From Symbiodinium natans (Eukaryota; Sar; Dinophyceae; Suessiales; Symbiodiniaceae): a DNA stretch of 64,000 bases. The stretch is taken from NCBI GenBank assembly GCA_905221605.1, contig CAJNDS010002192.1, forward strand, positions 449,501 to 513,500, read 5' to 3'. The number at the start of each line of letters is the position of its first letter. Position 1 is the first letter of the stretch. The notes beneath the pieces were generated by a model, which saw nothing but the letters and a program-made list of their open reading frames with translations, did no database searches and was not told the DNA's origin. The position numbers were made by a program, and so were the translations under genes. This document shows, in pieces, positions 9,010-18,779 of this stretch.

Positions 9010-9950
9010 CAGGGTTCAGAGTTCTGGGGTCGGGGCTTGTAACAGTCCAGCATTCTGCGAAGCTCATCCGACAAAGCATGCTTGAATGATGTGTGTGGCA
9101 TGAGACCAGAAGACAATGAACGTCCTCTTCTCATCTTTCAGGCTTGCAAATAGCTGGAGGGGTATCCGGCCATGGACGTCGGGCAACATTGAGCAATCAT
9201 CGGGGAAAGAGTAAATCTATGCCGCCATCAAACCCAGAGGTAGCTTGTTCTATGTCAGGGGGCGGATCTATATTAGGATCCCCTTTTTGGCGGCGCCTGT
9301 GTAGAACAATTCAAGAAAGTTGCAGCTATGTGGGCATATGGATTGAACCTCAGTGTGGCGCTGCCACACGACAAACCTTGCAGCTTTTGATCCTTTGTCG
9401 CCTGTGCATGCAACATCTGCCTTTGACATAGACTGCATGTGCTGTGTCCCCCACCCCCCCTCAGTTCGACAGAAAGGTGATGGCGCCTCTCTCTGGGTGA
9501 CAGTCATCCCTCCCTCTGTCCTGGCATCCGCCCCTTGGCCATTTCAAGCTTGCTTCAGGGTTTGGTCGAACCGGTACGTGCACCATGCAGTCTTCCTCTC
9601 TTGCCTTGCGCTCAAAATAGTAGACAGAGGCACGGCACTATGAAAACGAGGAAGAGTAATGTCGCAATTTCGGGTCTGATTTAGGATCTAGCTTCTTTTG
9701 GAATCTGGCTTCTCTAGGAATCTGTGCTCCGCAAGATCTACACGTGCTGCAATGCTCGACCGGGGGGAGGGGGGGTAGGAGGGCCTTGGATGTTGATGCA
9801 TCATGAACCCTTTCCGGCGTCTGACAGTCAGAGCCAAACGCCTGTCCAGGCACCGTCAAGGGTTCAAGCCCTTTCTTGCCTCCTTCCTTGCATTTTTCTT
9901 TCTGAATCTAGATAAGAACATGAAGAACAAGCTCGCAACAGCAACTTTTG
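9010..9950. other. no gene recognised
   Basis: Mixed sequence with G/C homopolymer runs near 9452 and 9763. No frame has convincing composition plus splice signals. Confidence 0.4.
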
Positions 9951-9955
9951 TACAG

Positions 9956-10142
9956 CTCACTGGCCGTTTTCAGTGGTACCCCTGCCGGAGGTAGCTGTAG
10001 CACTAGCAACAGGATTGGCACGAATATCAACAGCATGCACCCAGCCCAGGATTTCGAAGATGCAGATGCTCAGGCGCTGGCGGACAAATATGAGATGTTG
10101 ACCGTCGATGGTTCTTTCCGTTCGGCCCACCTTGGATACTAG
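9956..10142 (+). CDS. last two exons of an unknown gene
   Basis: Exon 9956-9990 (acceptor TTGTACAG, donor GTAGCT) encodes HWPFSVVPLPE. It joins in phase 0 to 10050-10142 (acceptor CAGCCCAG), which encodes DFEDADAQALADKYEML and TVDGSFRSAHLGY before a TAG at 10140-10142. The intron is 59 nt. The gene ends about 200 bp before the trans-splice acceptor of the DVNP gene, in the same direction. Upstream exons were not identified. No family was recognised. Confidence 0.45.
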
Positions 10143-10330
10143 AATGCCTCCTACCGCCCCAAACTCACTTCCCGGGCATATTAACTCAGATCTTTCTGTC
10201 GAGTTCAACAGGCCCCCTTTGTAGCTGTACCTTCTCCTGCCATGTGCGAGAGTGTGCTACCTGCAGCGTAAATCTGACTTAAAGCCATATGAGTCCTTAA
10301 GGATGACACGAAACCCTGGCAACGGCCCAA

Positions 10331-10342
10331 GTTTGCCTTCAG
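10331..10342 (+). promoter_or_regulatory. probable spliced-leader acceptor of the DVNP gene
   Basis: The pyrimidine-rich GTTTGCCTTCAG sits 35 nt upstream of the DVNP start codon, with no other AG between it and the stop of the previous gene that has such a tract. Dinoflagellate mRNAs receive a trans-spliced leader at such AGs (established knowledge). This particular site is inferred. Confidence 0.4.
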
Positions 10343-10377
10343 CTCCAGTCGACTCGCCGTGACACCCTCGCAGCGCC

Positions 10378-10797
10378 ATGGCCCCCATGAAGAGACTCAT
10401 CTCCCGAGGCTCTAAGGGCAAGTACCGCAAGATTGACTATGACCGTGTGAAGACCATCAAGGGCAAGAAGTACGACCGCACGATTCTCAAGGCCGCGGAC
10501 ATCGCAGTGAAGGGTGCAGGGGACGGACGCATCTCGCAGAAGGATGCCAAGATCATTTGCCGGGCCTGCCGTCCCACGAAGGATGGCCGCTCCACGTACT
10601 CGGCGATTGAGAAGACCACCATGGCCTACGTGCGCAAGAATTACAAGTTCACCGACGCGGGGGACAAGGCCGTGCGCGGCTTTATCGCCAAGATGGGAGC
10701 GAAACAGGCTGCCCGGACCAAGGCCATGAAGGCGATGAAGGCCATGAAGGCCATGAAGGCCATGGCAGTCATGAAGGTGATGAAAGCCATGAAGTGA
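10378..10797 (+). CDS. DVNP: dinoflagellate/viral nucleoprotein (DVNP)
   Basis: This 139-residue basic protein has the DVNP core at residues about 31-108: a KKYDRTILKAADIAVKG helix, the GDGRIS..DAK motif (48-57), a KDG..YS.IEKTT segment and YVRKNYKFTDAGDKA (84-98). DVNPs are abundant chromatin proteins that largely take the place of histones in bulk packaging in dinoflagellates and are thought to derive from an algal large DNA virus. The N-terminus is Lys/Arg-rich, as usual. Residues 115-139 are a Met-Lys-Ala triplet repeat (KAMKAMKAM..), which I do not associate with the core family, though such repeats occur in other dinoflagellate proteins. The gene has no intron, starts in a good context (CGCCATGGCC), and codon use is GC-rich with mostly C/G third positions, suggesting high expression. 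The repeat tail might come from triplet expansion at the 3' end of the ORF. Confidence 0.85.
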   Translation: MAPMKRLISRGSKGKYRKIDYDRVKTIKGKKYDRTILKAADIAVKGAGDGRISQKDAKIICRACRPTKDGRSTYSAIEKTTMAYVRKNYKFTDAGDKAVRGFIAKMGAKQAARTKAMKAMKAMKAMKAMAVMKVMKAMK

Positions 10798-10887
10798 AGG
10801 TGACGACCTGCATCAGGGCAATTCCCATACTTCCGATTCGGGGGTTCCTGGGCGGGGATCTATGGGTGTGTCGTACTTCTCAGGGCT

Positions 10888-10925
10888 ATCTATAAATATA
10901 TATATATATATATACATACATATGT
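10888..10925. repeat. AT-rich microsatellite in the DVNP 3' region
   Basis: A (TA)n run followed by TACATACATATG, about 90 bp after the DVNP stop. No obvious AATAAA signal was seen nearby, which is normal for dinoflagellates. Confidence 0.8.
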
Positions 10926-11360
10926 ACAGCATTTTGATTTTTATAGTAAAGTATAGATGGGGGTATTGGATTTGCTTCTGACGCTGATGGTGGCGAAGCC
11001 TATAGAGCGTGCTGGAGAAGACAGCTTCTGCGGCTGTTGGTGCAGAATGTGTTGTTGGTGGGCTTCGTTTACGTCGTAAACTTCAATGAATTTTGAGCAA
11101 CAATAAGACCGGTCTCGCGCGCTTGCACCATGCCGACAGAGCCATCTTAGGGCAGGCTCCCATATCGTTTTCCCTTAGCTGACGTGCGCAACAGACATTC
11201 TGGCCCTGAAGCCTCGTCTGCTGCGCCGAGTTGTGAGCGATCATCATTCCCGAAAAAAGTTTAAATCCGACGACGAGTGGCTTGTGTCAACTGGGATCCT
11301 CGGCTCATCAACCTTTAGCGGCTTCTAGGATGCATGCCATATATGCTAGCCCTTTGCGAG

Positions 11361-11855
11361 GCTGAGGAGGAGTTGGAGCTCAACGCCAAGGCCATGGGCG
11401 CGGTCATAGGCAAGGGCGGCAAGGGCATCAAGGAGATCGAGCAAGCTACAGGCAGAAGGGCTCATGGTCTAGGCTTCAAGGATTTAGGGTTGACAGTAAT
11501 AAAGAGTGAAGAGCGATGCTTTTCCAGATTTCCTTGTAGTTACGAAAGCGAGAAGTACATACTGGCAGCATACGGTGACTTCCTGCAGCGCTGATCTTGG
11601 CTAGGCATCAAGTCAACGTCCCTGGATGCGAAGTGCGGCTCTCAGTTGTTGGCGGGTAGAGAAGACTGCCAAAATCCGCTCTCCCAAGCCTTGCAGTGTT
11701 GCAGCTGCTCTTTCCGGTGCATTGTACTTGCTCTCGGGTTCGAGAGAGAAGTTGCTGGAGTGCGCAGGTCATCCGAGGGTGGACAGCTGCGTCGGCTGGT
11801 GCTCCAGGGCACGCGAGCGCAAATCACGCAGGCCCGCAAAGTGACCTCTATATGA
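11361..11855 (+). CDS. KH-domain RNA-binding protein fragment split by an intron
   Basis: The first exon (from 11361 after CTTTGCGAG) encodes AKAMGAVIGKGGKGIKEIEQ, the first strand, GxxG loop (GKGG) and following helix of a type I KH domain. About 300 bp on, a second segment (after AG near 11760-11767) encodes SSEGGQLRRLVLQGTR then AQITQARKVTSI and a TGA at 11853-11855. This matches the last strand and C-terminal helix of a KH domain (V.I.GT...I..A..). The exact donor is unclear: GC, GA and GT options exist at 11455-11495, and a GATTTAGGGTT telomere-like block lies in the intron at about 11481-11491. The N-terminal part of the protein was not found. KH domains bind single-stranded RNA or DNA; the target is unknown. 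Confidence 0.6.
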
Positions 11856-11946
11856 GTATATATGTTACATCATGTTATGTTACATAAATATCTCAGCTCA
11901 CTAGTACTTGAATCGACACCACGCATCCCCAAAATCAGACGAATAT

Positions 11947-12026
11947 GGGGCGGAGAAACCACCGGAAGTGTTCCACGCGGCACTGGAGTGAAGGCAAAGT
12001 CTGCGGTGGAGCAGCGCATCGTCATG
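11947..12026 (+). CDS. candidate exon, unknown protein
   Basis: The open frame containing TGSVPRGTGVKAKSAVEQ and RIVM ends at the GT donor GTGTGTCC (12027). The 5' boundary is uncertain. No family was recognised. Confidence 0.25.
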
Positions 12027-12099
12027 GTGTGTCCTGGTGCAGATTTTCAATGCAAAAGAGTAAGACCCAACAATACCCTAGCATACCAGAAGCATGTAG

Positions 12100-12890
12100 C
12101 AGCCACCTTCAGCTAGTACCCTCAAGTGCCCTCCTCACGTCGACTCACATCCCTTCTCACCCTCATACCTTCAAAACAAAAAGGGTTTGCCGCGAGAGTC
12201 TACCCCAAACTCGAGTCAATGAAGCCTGAAAGAGCCCAGGCTGGGCCCCAAGGCCGCGGAAAAGGCCCCCGGATTCTTTGGCGTTTTGTCGACTGTTTTT
12301 TCGGGTTTAAAGTTTTGTGGTTTGGGGTTCTAGGATTCCGGCTTTGGGCTTGGCTTGAGGGGCCGAGTAAAGTCTTAAGGATGTTTGGGGTTTGTTCATG
12401 GTTTACGAATTGAGTGGGAACATTCAGAAGTTCAGGGAATGAAGGCTTCAGGGCTAGGAGGAGTATCCACGTCTTTTATCATTCTTTATCTCAACGGGTT
12501 GGTCTACTTATACTTGCAGTAGCCCTCAGCTGGAAGGTTTACAGAGTTCCGAGGATAAGTTTATTAGGTCATTAGGTGTTTGCGGGCAGCTCAGCTGCAG
12601 TAGAGCTTCCTTCAAGCTTGACAGACAAGATATGCAAGATTATGACCTTGACTACGATTGTCAGAAAACTGGCGTAGGTTCCTTCTAAAGGACCCTGAAC
12701 CCTAAACTTAAATCAAACCTACGAGGCCCAACACTCTTCCAGCTCCAAGTTCCTATGATGATCGATTTCTAGATAGGCGTTCAGAGGGCAGAGGTGTTGG
12801 ACAAGTGACAAGGTCCTCCATTAGTTGCAGGGCAGCAGTGTTTGAGCTGATGAGCTGATGCAGCTGTGTTGTGTGCACCCTAAACCCTAA
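12100..12890. other. no firm gene
   Basis: Possible short coding pieces lie near 12620-12680 (LDRQDMQDYDLDYDC) and 12823-12850 (AAVFELM), but boundaries are unsure. A CCCTAAA pair at 12878-12893 abuts the next acceptor. Confidence 0.35.
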
Positions 12891-12897
12891 ACCAGAG

Positions 12898-13168
12898 TGA
12901 ACGTGGTATGTAGCGGAGAGGTGTCGCCTGTCCGAGTCATGAGAGTATTAGATGCCAATCGCGCGAAAGAGACGGCAGAGGGAGCCGCAAGAGCTGACTT
13001 GCTACATGTTGGCCCCTAAACCCTAAACCCTAAACCCTAAACCCTAAACCCTAAACCCTAAACCCATTGATGGTTCTGATTTTCCGGCAACAGGTGCAGA
13101 AGCATTGGAGCAGCCAGCTCTTGGAGCGGAAGCGCACCGAGACGGGATCAGAACCTTGCTGGCCACTA
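12898..13168 (+). CDS. two-exon fragment of an unknown protein with a CCCTAAA-repeat intron
   Basis: Exon 12898-13011 follows the acceptor CCCTAAACCAGAG and reads NVVCSGEVSPVRVMRVLD then ANRAKETAEGAARADLLHV. Exon 13094 to about 13168 follows GGCAACAG and reads GAEALEQPALGAEAHRDG then IRTLLATTA before a GT donor (GTGCTGTACCC). The join is in phase 1. A possible C-terminal exon lies at about 13320-13491 (PEPVARKPRKAASAGL). No family was recognised. Phase and flanking splice signals are the only support. Confidence 0.45.
13012..13093 (+). other. 82-nt GC-donor intron built on seven CCCTAAA units
   Basis: It begins GCCCCTAAACCC, runs as seven CCCTAAA units to 13066, then 27 nt ending TTTTCCGGCAACAG. 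Removal joins two open frames in phase. The intron and the following exon both start with G. Confidence 0.55.
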
Positions 13169-13814
13169 CTGCAGTGCTGTACCCTAAACCCTAAACCCTA
13201 AACCCCCCCAAAATCTCAACTCAGACAAATTTGGGGATTCATGTTTCCAGGAGCGTCTATGGTGTGACCGGATATTTTGCTTGACCTTGCCTGCTTGCGA
13301 GTATAGCTTAGACTCAGACCATGACACCTTGCCTGCCTGAGCCCGTGGCTAGGAAGCCGCGAAAAGCGGCGTCCGCGGGCTTAGCGAGTTCGTGCTGCTT
13401 GGTCAGGAAATGTGCTCTGGTGCGCCTTCCACCCTTTATCAGCCGTTTTGCTGGAAGCATTCAACATCCATGTGAACCGTAACACTGTAGCAGGCAGGAG
13501 TTGAAGACCAAGATCTGCCCCAACCATGCTCTCAACCGACATGGAAGGCTGCATCACGGCTTGAAGGCAGTGATGGCGAGGTGGCATGCGCGTTTGCAAG
13601 TGTGTGTGTGTGTGTGGGAATTTCACATGGAAATTTGGCTTGTTAAGTGTTTCTCACTTGAAGCAAAGTGGCGCACCATTCTGAAGGGGGGGGAGTCTGC
13701 ACGAGAAGTCACAAACAGGTCGAATCATTGAGGCACGGCTCTAAGCCATGTAGCGGCCCAAAGACTTAGGCAGCAACTCGTTGGCATTGGTAGACGTTTC
13801 CCTTTCGCATGTGA

Positions 13815-16679
13815 ATGCCGCGCCCCAGCAATCAATGTGCCGACTTCTGCAAGAAGTTTCTGTCTTCCGCTGGTGTCACGGCATGTGCCTTGATGGTCCT
13901 GCGGAACTTGAGGATGACGGCAACTCCAACAACTGGTGATCACTTGAACATTCGTGGAGGCGAACCGAGACGCTCTCAGGAGATGGGCATTGATCCCGTT
14001 GATCCTTACCCGACTTCTCCCGTCCTCCCCACACTCTCTCCGGTTCGGACATGGCAGACCATACCTACCGGACCTACCGTGCCAGCCATGGACATGGCCT
14101 TTAGAGCCGACCTGCAGACTATTGCTGCTGCCACTACTGTGGCACCATCCCCTGAGTTTAGGAGCTCCATGGCGCCCCAAGCCACCCAAGTCTCTGCTCC
14201 GCATGTGGAGCGCGGGCCAGCGGCTGCAGTGGCTGTGACAGCAACGGGCTTCACCTACAACGGCCACTTCCTGCACAATCTCAGCTCCAAACGCCCTGGT
14301 TGCCGTGGCTGCTGCAACTCAGGTGCAGAAGTGGTGGGCTGCTTTGATGTGGAGAGATGTGCCCTAGAGGGTCCAAGCAATGGCAAGTTCGCCTTGGTTC
14401 TGAGCCACTGGGGGGTGCCCAGCGAGGGCATGCTCCAATCCATCACGAGCATGAAAGCTGCAGCGATGGCTGCCAATTCGGCAGACATCCTGCTCATTAT
14501 ACTTCAAAAGGATGCCGATCGTACCCCGCACAAGATTCAGAAGCTGCTTAGCAAATGGGAAATTAAGGTTCATGTCGTAGACTGGGACGTGCCCCCTGAC
14601 TCCATGTTCTATCCCAAGCACGACTGGTGCGGCCACCAAGATCTGATCCGTTTGCATGTCCTGGGCTTGGATGCATACGACGCCGTGGCCTACTATGATG
14701 CGGATTGCGAGTTTCAGGGCGACGTCACCCCCATACTGCGCTGCGCCGCCACAGGGAAGTTGCTGACGACCAACGGCGGCGTGGGGGAGTCGCTGAACGT
14801 GGGCTTCATTGCTGTGAGGCCCGACAAGCGACTGCTGGAGGCAGCACGGATCTTTGCCCGCAAGAACAACTTCTCCGTGCAGCATGGCTGGGGAAATTCT
14901 GGCTGGAAGCCCTGTGGCGGCTACTTTGTCGGAGGTGAGTGTGGCCAAGGCTTCCTGTACAGCCTCTTCTACTCCAAGAGTCCGGCTGCTCAGCAAGCCC
15001 TCAAAGGTGCCGGAGTCTGGCAAAACGGCATTGTTGAAGCTGCTCAGGTCGACCGCTGCATCTGGAATTACCAAACCAGCTATCAGTGCCGAACCGACTT
15101 CAACTGTGAGAGGGTCCGTGTGCATCACAAGCCGACCAAGGAGCGAGGAACGGACAAGAACGAGTGCGAGAAGCTCCGGTACAGGGAGAGGCGAAAGGAG
15201 CTGGCCCGCAAGAGGCGCGAACAACAGAAGCTCGCAGGAGTGGAGGGCCAGAAGGGCTCGGAGGGATCAGAGGGTATCTTGCTACGGCACTCGGGCGGCT
15301 TGTGTCTTCGACCTTCAGATGGTGACTTTGGGGAAGGAACGCTGGTTTTGCTGCGGGACTGCGCCACACCACCCGTGGAACACAACCTGCGCATGGGACC
15401 CGTGGACGCAGACGATGACGATGAGGAGTCCTTGGGGACGGTGCAGCTGCGCCTGGGTCGGCGCTGCTCGCATCCCCGGGGAGATGACCTGGATGTGGGC
15501 CCCGAGGAGCCGCGCCTGTCGTTTGCAGATGACTGCTCGGCGCCGCACAATTTCATCTTCAAGAAGCTCAAAGCCCAGCTTCCGAATGGCTTCTTGCTTC
15601 AGCACACAGCTTCCAGGAGTTGCATCCATCCATTCGAGGGCTCAGAGCAGCCGAGAGTCGGGACCGAACTCTTACTGCATTCCGACTGCTCCGTGGGCCG
15701 GCGCGCGCTGACCTTCCTGGACGGAGCGGACAGGGGCCCCGAAGCGCGTGAAAGTCATGAAAGCCCCAAGGTCGAGCACCACAAAGCGCCCTGTGAGTAC
15801 ATGAAGGGCAATCCGCAAAGTTCTCGTCCTGGCAAGCCCTGTATTCCTCCTGCAAAGTTTTGGCCGTACAAAGGCAAAACCGATTGGAGGATAGAGCTTG
15901 GCCAGCGCATCCTGGATGCCGTGTCGCCGGTCATCCGTGAGGATCAGTGCGATGGCTTTTTCTTGTATGGTGATGTCACGTGGTGCAACAAGGCTTTCGG
16001 AGGAGGTACGCCAGCTCTGCTGGGTTTGTCCTATGGCATCGAGGAGAGAGACATCTGGAGCGAGCTGATCAGTCAGAAGAAGCTTCCCACAAAGCTTTAC
16101 GATTGCTTTATCCCTCCAGATAGATCTACACCCATAGCAGGGATTGCACCTAACGGCACGCGACCTTGCAAGGGAGTGGAAAACAAGCCCTGCTACACGA
16201 CGCGATACGAGTCCTACAGGATCTGCTTGGGCGCTGTGGCCGGCATGGTCGATGGCCGGAAGTTTGAGAACCTCCAGTCTCACCTTCGTGGAATGCCACC
16301 ACTCTCTGTGCACCTCAAGATTGACACGGAGGGTGCCGAATGGCCAGTTCTGGACTCACTCATCACCAGCAAAGAGGACATTGCCAAGATCCGCACACTG
16401 GACATGGAGGTGCATTTTGGCTGGGGGAATGCCGGGGATCCTCCAGCTCTCCAGAAGCTCTCGCAGAAGGAGCGCTTGATGATGCACGTCTCGACGATGG
16501 AAAAGCTGTTGGAAGGCTTCTACTGCACAGGCTCGACTCTCGAAGTGTATCGACAGGGATGGCGGCCGAAGGACAACTGCGATGGTGGGACCTGCAACGA
16601 GCCGCCAGTTTACGTGTCAGGTGGGTTCTCCATGGAGATGTTTGCGGTGAGCTTTGTCAATAAGGCAATGGTACAGTGA
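13815..16679 (+). CDS. GT8-like glycosyltransferase / trefoil-like repeat / METTL24-FkbM-like methyltransferase fusion
   Basis: A single uninterrupted frame of 954 codons. A TGA lies directly before the first ATG, so translation cannot start earlier in this frame. Residues 13-33 are weakly hydrophobic (possible signal anchor); 40-145 are Pro/Thr/Ala-rich. Residues about 190-440 form a GT8-like domain: KFALVLSHWG, the metal-binding DxD as YYDAD (293-297), and LNVGFIAVRP (327-336), like the GT8 N.G....P motif. A basic coiled linker (446-475) follows. Residues 486-635 hold three repeats, each with C-[LSI]-[RH]-P and a later DC; the cysteines are 497/516, 551/574 and 603/625, suggesting a beta-trefoil with one disulphide per lobe. 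Residues 685-950 resemble METTL24/FkbM-type methyltransferases: FLYGDVTWC, GLSYGIEERD, LKIDTEGAEW (834-843) and EVHFGW. It probably adds a sugar, and perhaps a methyl group, to a glycan or glycoprotein in the secretory pathway; substrates are unknown. It lacks introns while neighbours are rich in them. Confidence 0.85.
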   Translation: MPRPSNQCADFCKKFLSSAGVTACALMVLRNLRMTATPTTGDHLNIRGGEPRRSQEMGIDPVDPYPTSPVLPTLSPVRTWQTIPTGPTVPAMDMAFRADLQTIAAATTVAPSPEFRSSMAPQATQVSAPHVERGPAAAVAVTATGFTYNGHFLHNLSSKRPGCRGCCNSGAEVVGCFDVERCALEGPSNGKFALVLSHWGVPSEGMLQSITSMKAAAMAANSADILLIILQKDADRTPHKIQKLLSKWEIKVHVVDWDVPPDSMFYPKHDWCGHQDLIRLHVLGLDAYDAVAYYDADCEFQGDVTPILRCAATGKLLTTNGGVGESLNVGFIAVRPDKRLLEAARIFARKNNFSVQHGWGNSGWKPCGGYFVGGECGQGFLYSLFYSKSPAAQQALKGAGVWQNGIVEAAQVDRCIWNYQTSYQCRTDFNCERVRVHHKPTKERGTDKNECEKLRYRERRKELARKRREQQKLAGVEGQKGSEGSEGILLRHSGGLCLRPSDGDFGEGTLVLLRDCATPPVEHNLRMGPVDADDDDEESLGTVQLRLGRRCSHPRGDDLDVGPEEPRLSFADDCSAPHNFIFKKLKAQLPNGFLLQHTASRSCIHPFEGSEQPRVGTELLLHSDCSVGRRALTFLDGADRGPEARESHESPKVEHHKAPCEYMKGNPQSSRPGKPCIPPAKFWPYKGKTDWRIELGQRILDAVSPVIREDQCDGFFLYGDVTWCNKAFGGGTPALLGLSYGIEERDIWSELISQKKLPTKLYDCFIPPDRSTPIAGIAPNGTRPCKGVENKPCYTTRYESYRICLGAVAGMVDGRKFENLQSHLRGMPPLSVHLKIDTEGAEWPVLDSLITSKEDIAKIRTLDMEVHFGWGNAGDPPALQKLSQKERLMMHVSTMEKLLEGFYCTGSTLEVYRQGWRPKDNCDGGTCNEPPVYVSGGFSMEMFAVSFVNKAMVQ

Positions 16680-17700
16680 TTCTGGCGGGCCGCAGATCTG
16701 GGAGTTCGAGAGCGCCTTGAAGCCCCAGTCTTCTTGGACAGAGCCGACTGTGAAAATCAGCGTTGGCATCTGCGGACTGGGAATACAATGTATGGCTAAG
16801 CTTCTTGGAACTGGTTCGGTTGATTTTCGTTACAGTGCTCCCACATTCTTTGAGGATGATAGGCCAGGCAGATCGCAGAACATTGAGGGCCTTCGATCCG
16901 TTAGCGAGAGCCACACATATGCATGCTTGGGCAGGCGACTAGCTAAGCTGGATGCCATGCTGCAACGCCCCTCGGCAACAAAGGACTTGCGTACCTTAGC
17001 CTCTGACATGCTCTCACCAACAGCCCACACTTGAGTCAGTACTGACTGCGCTGCAGGACGACATCTCTCCCCCTGATATGCAGCCACACCGTGAATCCCA
17101 AAATCTCGCTACTGAACTTCAAGGGCCCCTTTTTCTGTAATCTGATGAGGGTTCGTGCTCCACGCTTCATGGACTTTGCGCTTTTGTGCAACTGATCGGA
17201 GGTTACACCATACGGCACTTCAAGCCGATGCAACTTGCCTGAGAAAGGGGCTTTAGGGGTTTAGGGTTTAGGGTAGGGTTTTGGGTTATGTAGGTTTAGG
17301 GTTTAGGGTTGCATGCGGATGATCTGGGATGAGCACCCAAGCCCTTCAGCCCTTAAATTCCGCTCGCATTCTGCCTTCGCAGATGTGGTGGTAGTTGAAG
17401 GATCGGCCGTCGAACCGGCTGCTCAAGCTCCTACCCGTAGCACGATAGCCACAAGCGACAAAAGCGTGACCAACCGTCCTAAATCAATCGAATCTGCCAA
17501 GTGTTTTTTCCATGAGATCGCGCGTCTATCATCTTGAGCCGCCATTGTCATCATTATTACAGGTAAACTATGAAAATTAAACTATTTGTCATTAATTATT
17601 ATCTTTACGATAGTAGCAATTCTTGTTCTTATTGTTGTTATGATAATTATTCCGATTTCCATCATTATTTATTTTACGATGATGATGATGATGATTATTG
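16680..17700. other. no firm gene; TTTAGGG block and AT-rich stretch
   Basis: TTTAGGG units lie at 17252-17310. A Val/Ala/Thr-rich frame at 17380-17520 could be coding but has no clear boundaries. 17540-17700 is AT-rich low-complexity sequence with ATT and GAT triplet runs. Confidence 0.4.
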
Positions 17701-17706
17701 TTAAAG

Positions 17707-18773
17707 TCCCGCTGGAGCCCCCACTCTTGCAAATGCAACGCATTGCGACTTGTGAAGGAAGGCCAAGCCGGCCAACGCACTCAGAGGAGCCCTTGGTTGC
17801 ATCTGGTGAGTGCAGCTACCTCTTTTTAAGGTTTAGGGTTTAGGGTTTATGGTGTGAGGGCGAAGCAAATAGGTGTGGGCAGCTGCATAGTGCTCTGTTG
17901 GCTCTAATCCCAGCCTTGTGAGAAGTTGAGTTGGGAGAGGCTCGAGGCTTCCATTTACGTCTCCTGCAGAACTGGACAGCAAGACACAACAGCTCACCAA
18001 TCCACCCCACACCCCCCCCCCCCCCTCGCCCTTCCCCAAATAAAGAGCCTACCCAAGCTTGCCGAAAAATCCTCTGATTTGCTTCTTTCGCACCCTTGCG
18101 CGCCCACATCTATGCCTCCGAGCCTCTTCCAAACTCTTCTCCAAGATGCAGGATACTTGGCGTCGCTGTTCAAGTACCCGCAGCGCTGGCGGCTCGAGGC
18201 CCTCTACGAGGATGGCCGCTTGGAGGGCACCAAGAAGAACTTTGGGGTGCACAACCCTTTGCAAGGAAAGGGCCGCTGCTGTAGCTAGCTCTTGACTCAG
18301 AAAAACAGTGCTGGGGACGACCGATCCGAGGCGAGCTGGATGGTGAGATCTGTGAGACGGTTCCGCTCCGTTCCTCTGCAGCACCAGCATGGCACCATGC
18401 AACCGTTCGACCTGTTGAGGAGCAGGGTTAACACCGGGTCAGAAGTCCCAAGCCAAGAAGAACATCCCAGAGATCCCAGAGAGCCCATAGGTACCAGTGC
18501 TGTCGTTGGACGACAACGCCTCGCACCGACGGAGGATGCCGAGGCGTGCTCAAGTTTCGGAACATCGGGTTGTGGTTCTCCAAGCTGTCTGCAGTAACAT
18601 GCTGCGCATGAGAGGTATGTATGCCTAATTTAGGTCATACAGCCGTCAGCCGTATTGTGTGTTCCGTCAGATGTGCAACATTCCGAATTCTGATCTGTGT
18701 TTCTGAAGATCATCACCTCAGTGCACGACTCCCCTTGTTGTTCGCACACAGCTATGTGGTTGCGTGGCACTAG
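17707..18773 (+). CDS. five-exon 3' part of an unknown basic protein
   Basis: Exons 17707-17805 (donor GTGAGT), 18152-18246 (acceptor GATGCAG, donor GTGCAC), 18301-18342 (acceptor TTGACTCAG, donor GTGAGA), 18491-18614 (acceptor CCCATAG, donor GTATGT) and 18709-18773 (acceptor TTCTGAAG, TAG at the end) join in phase. Segments include YLASLFKYPQRWRLEAL, EDGRLEGTKKNFG, KNSAGDDRSEASWM, a basic helix with RRRMPRRAQVSEH, and a C-terminus SARLPLLFAHSYVVAWH. All donors are GT here. The second exon could instead read through to a TAG at 18286-18288, giving an end of GKGRCCS. The first intron carries TTTAGGG units 23 nt after its donor. No family was recognised and the gene start was not found. Confidence 0.45.
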
Positions 18774-18779
18774 CTGTTA

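Noticed and set aside
14364-15224. 286-codon open frame on the - strand
   Set aside because: It lies wholly inside the + strand GT8/methyltransferase gene, whose domains are recognisable; GC-rich codon use there opens the antisense frame.
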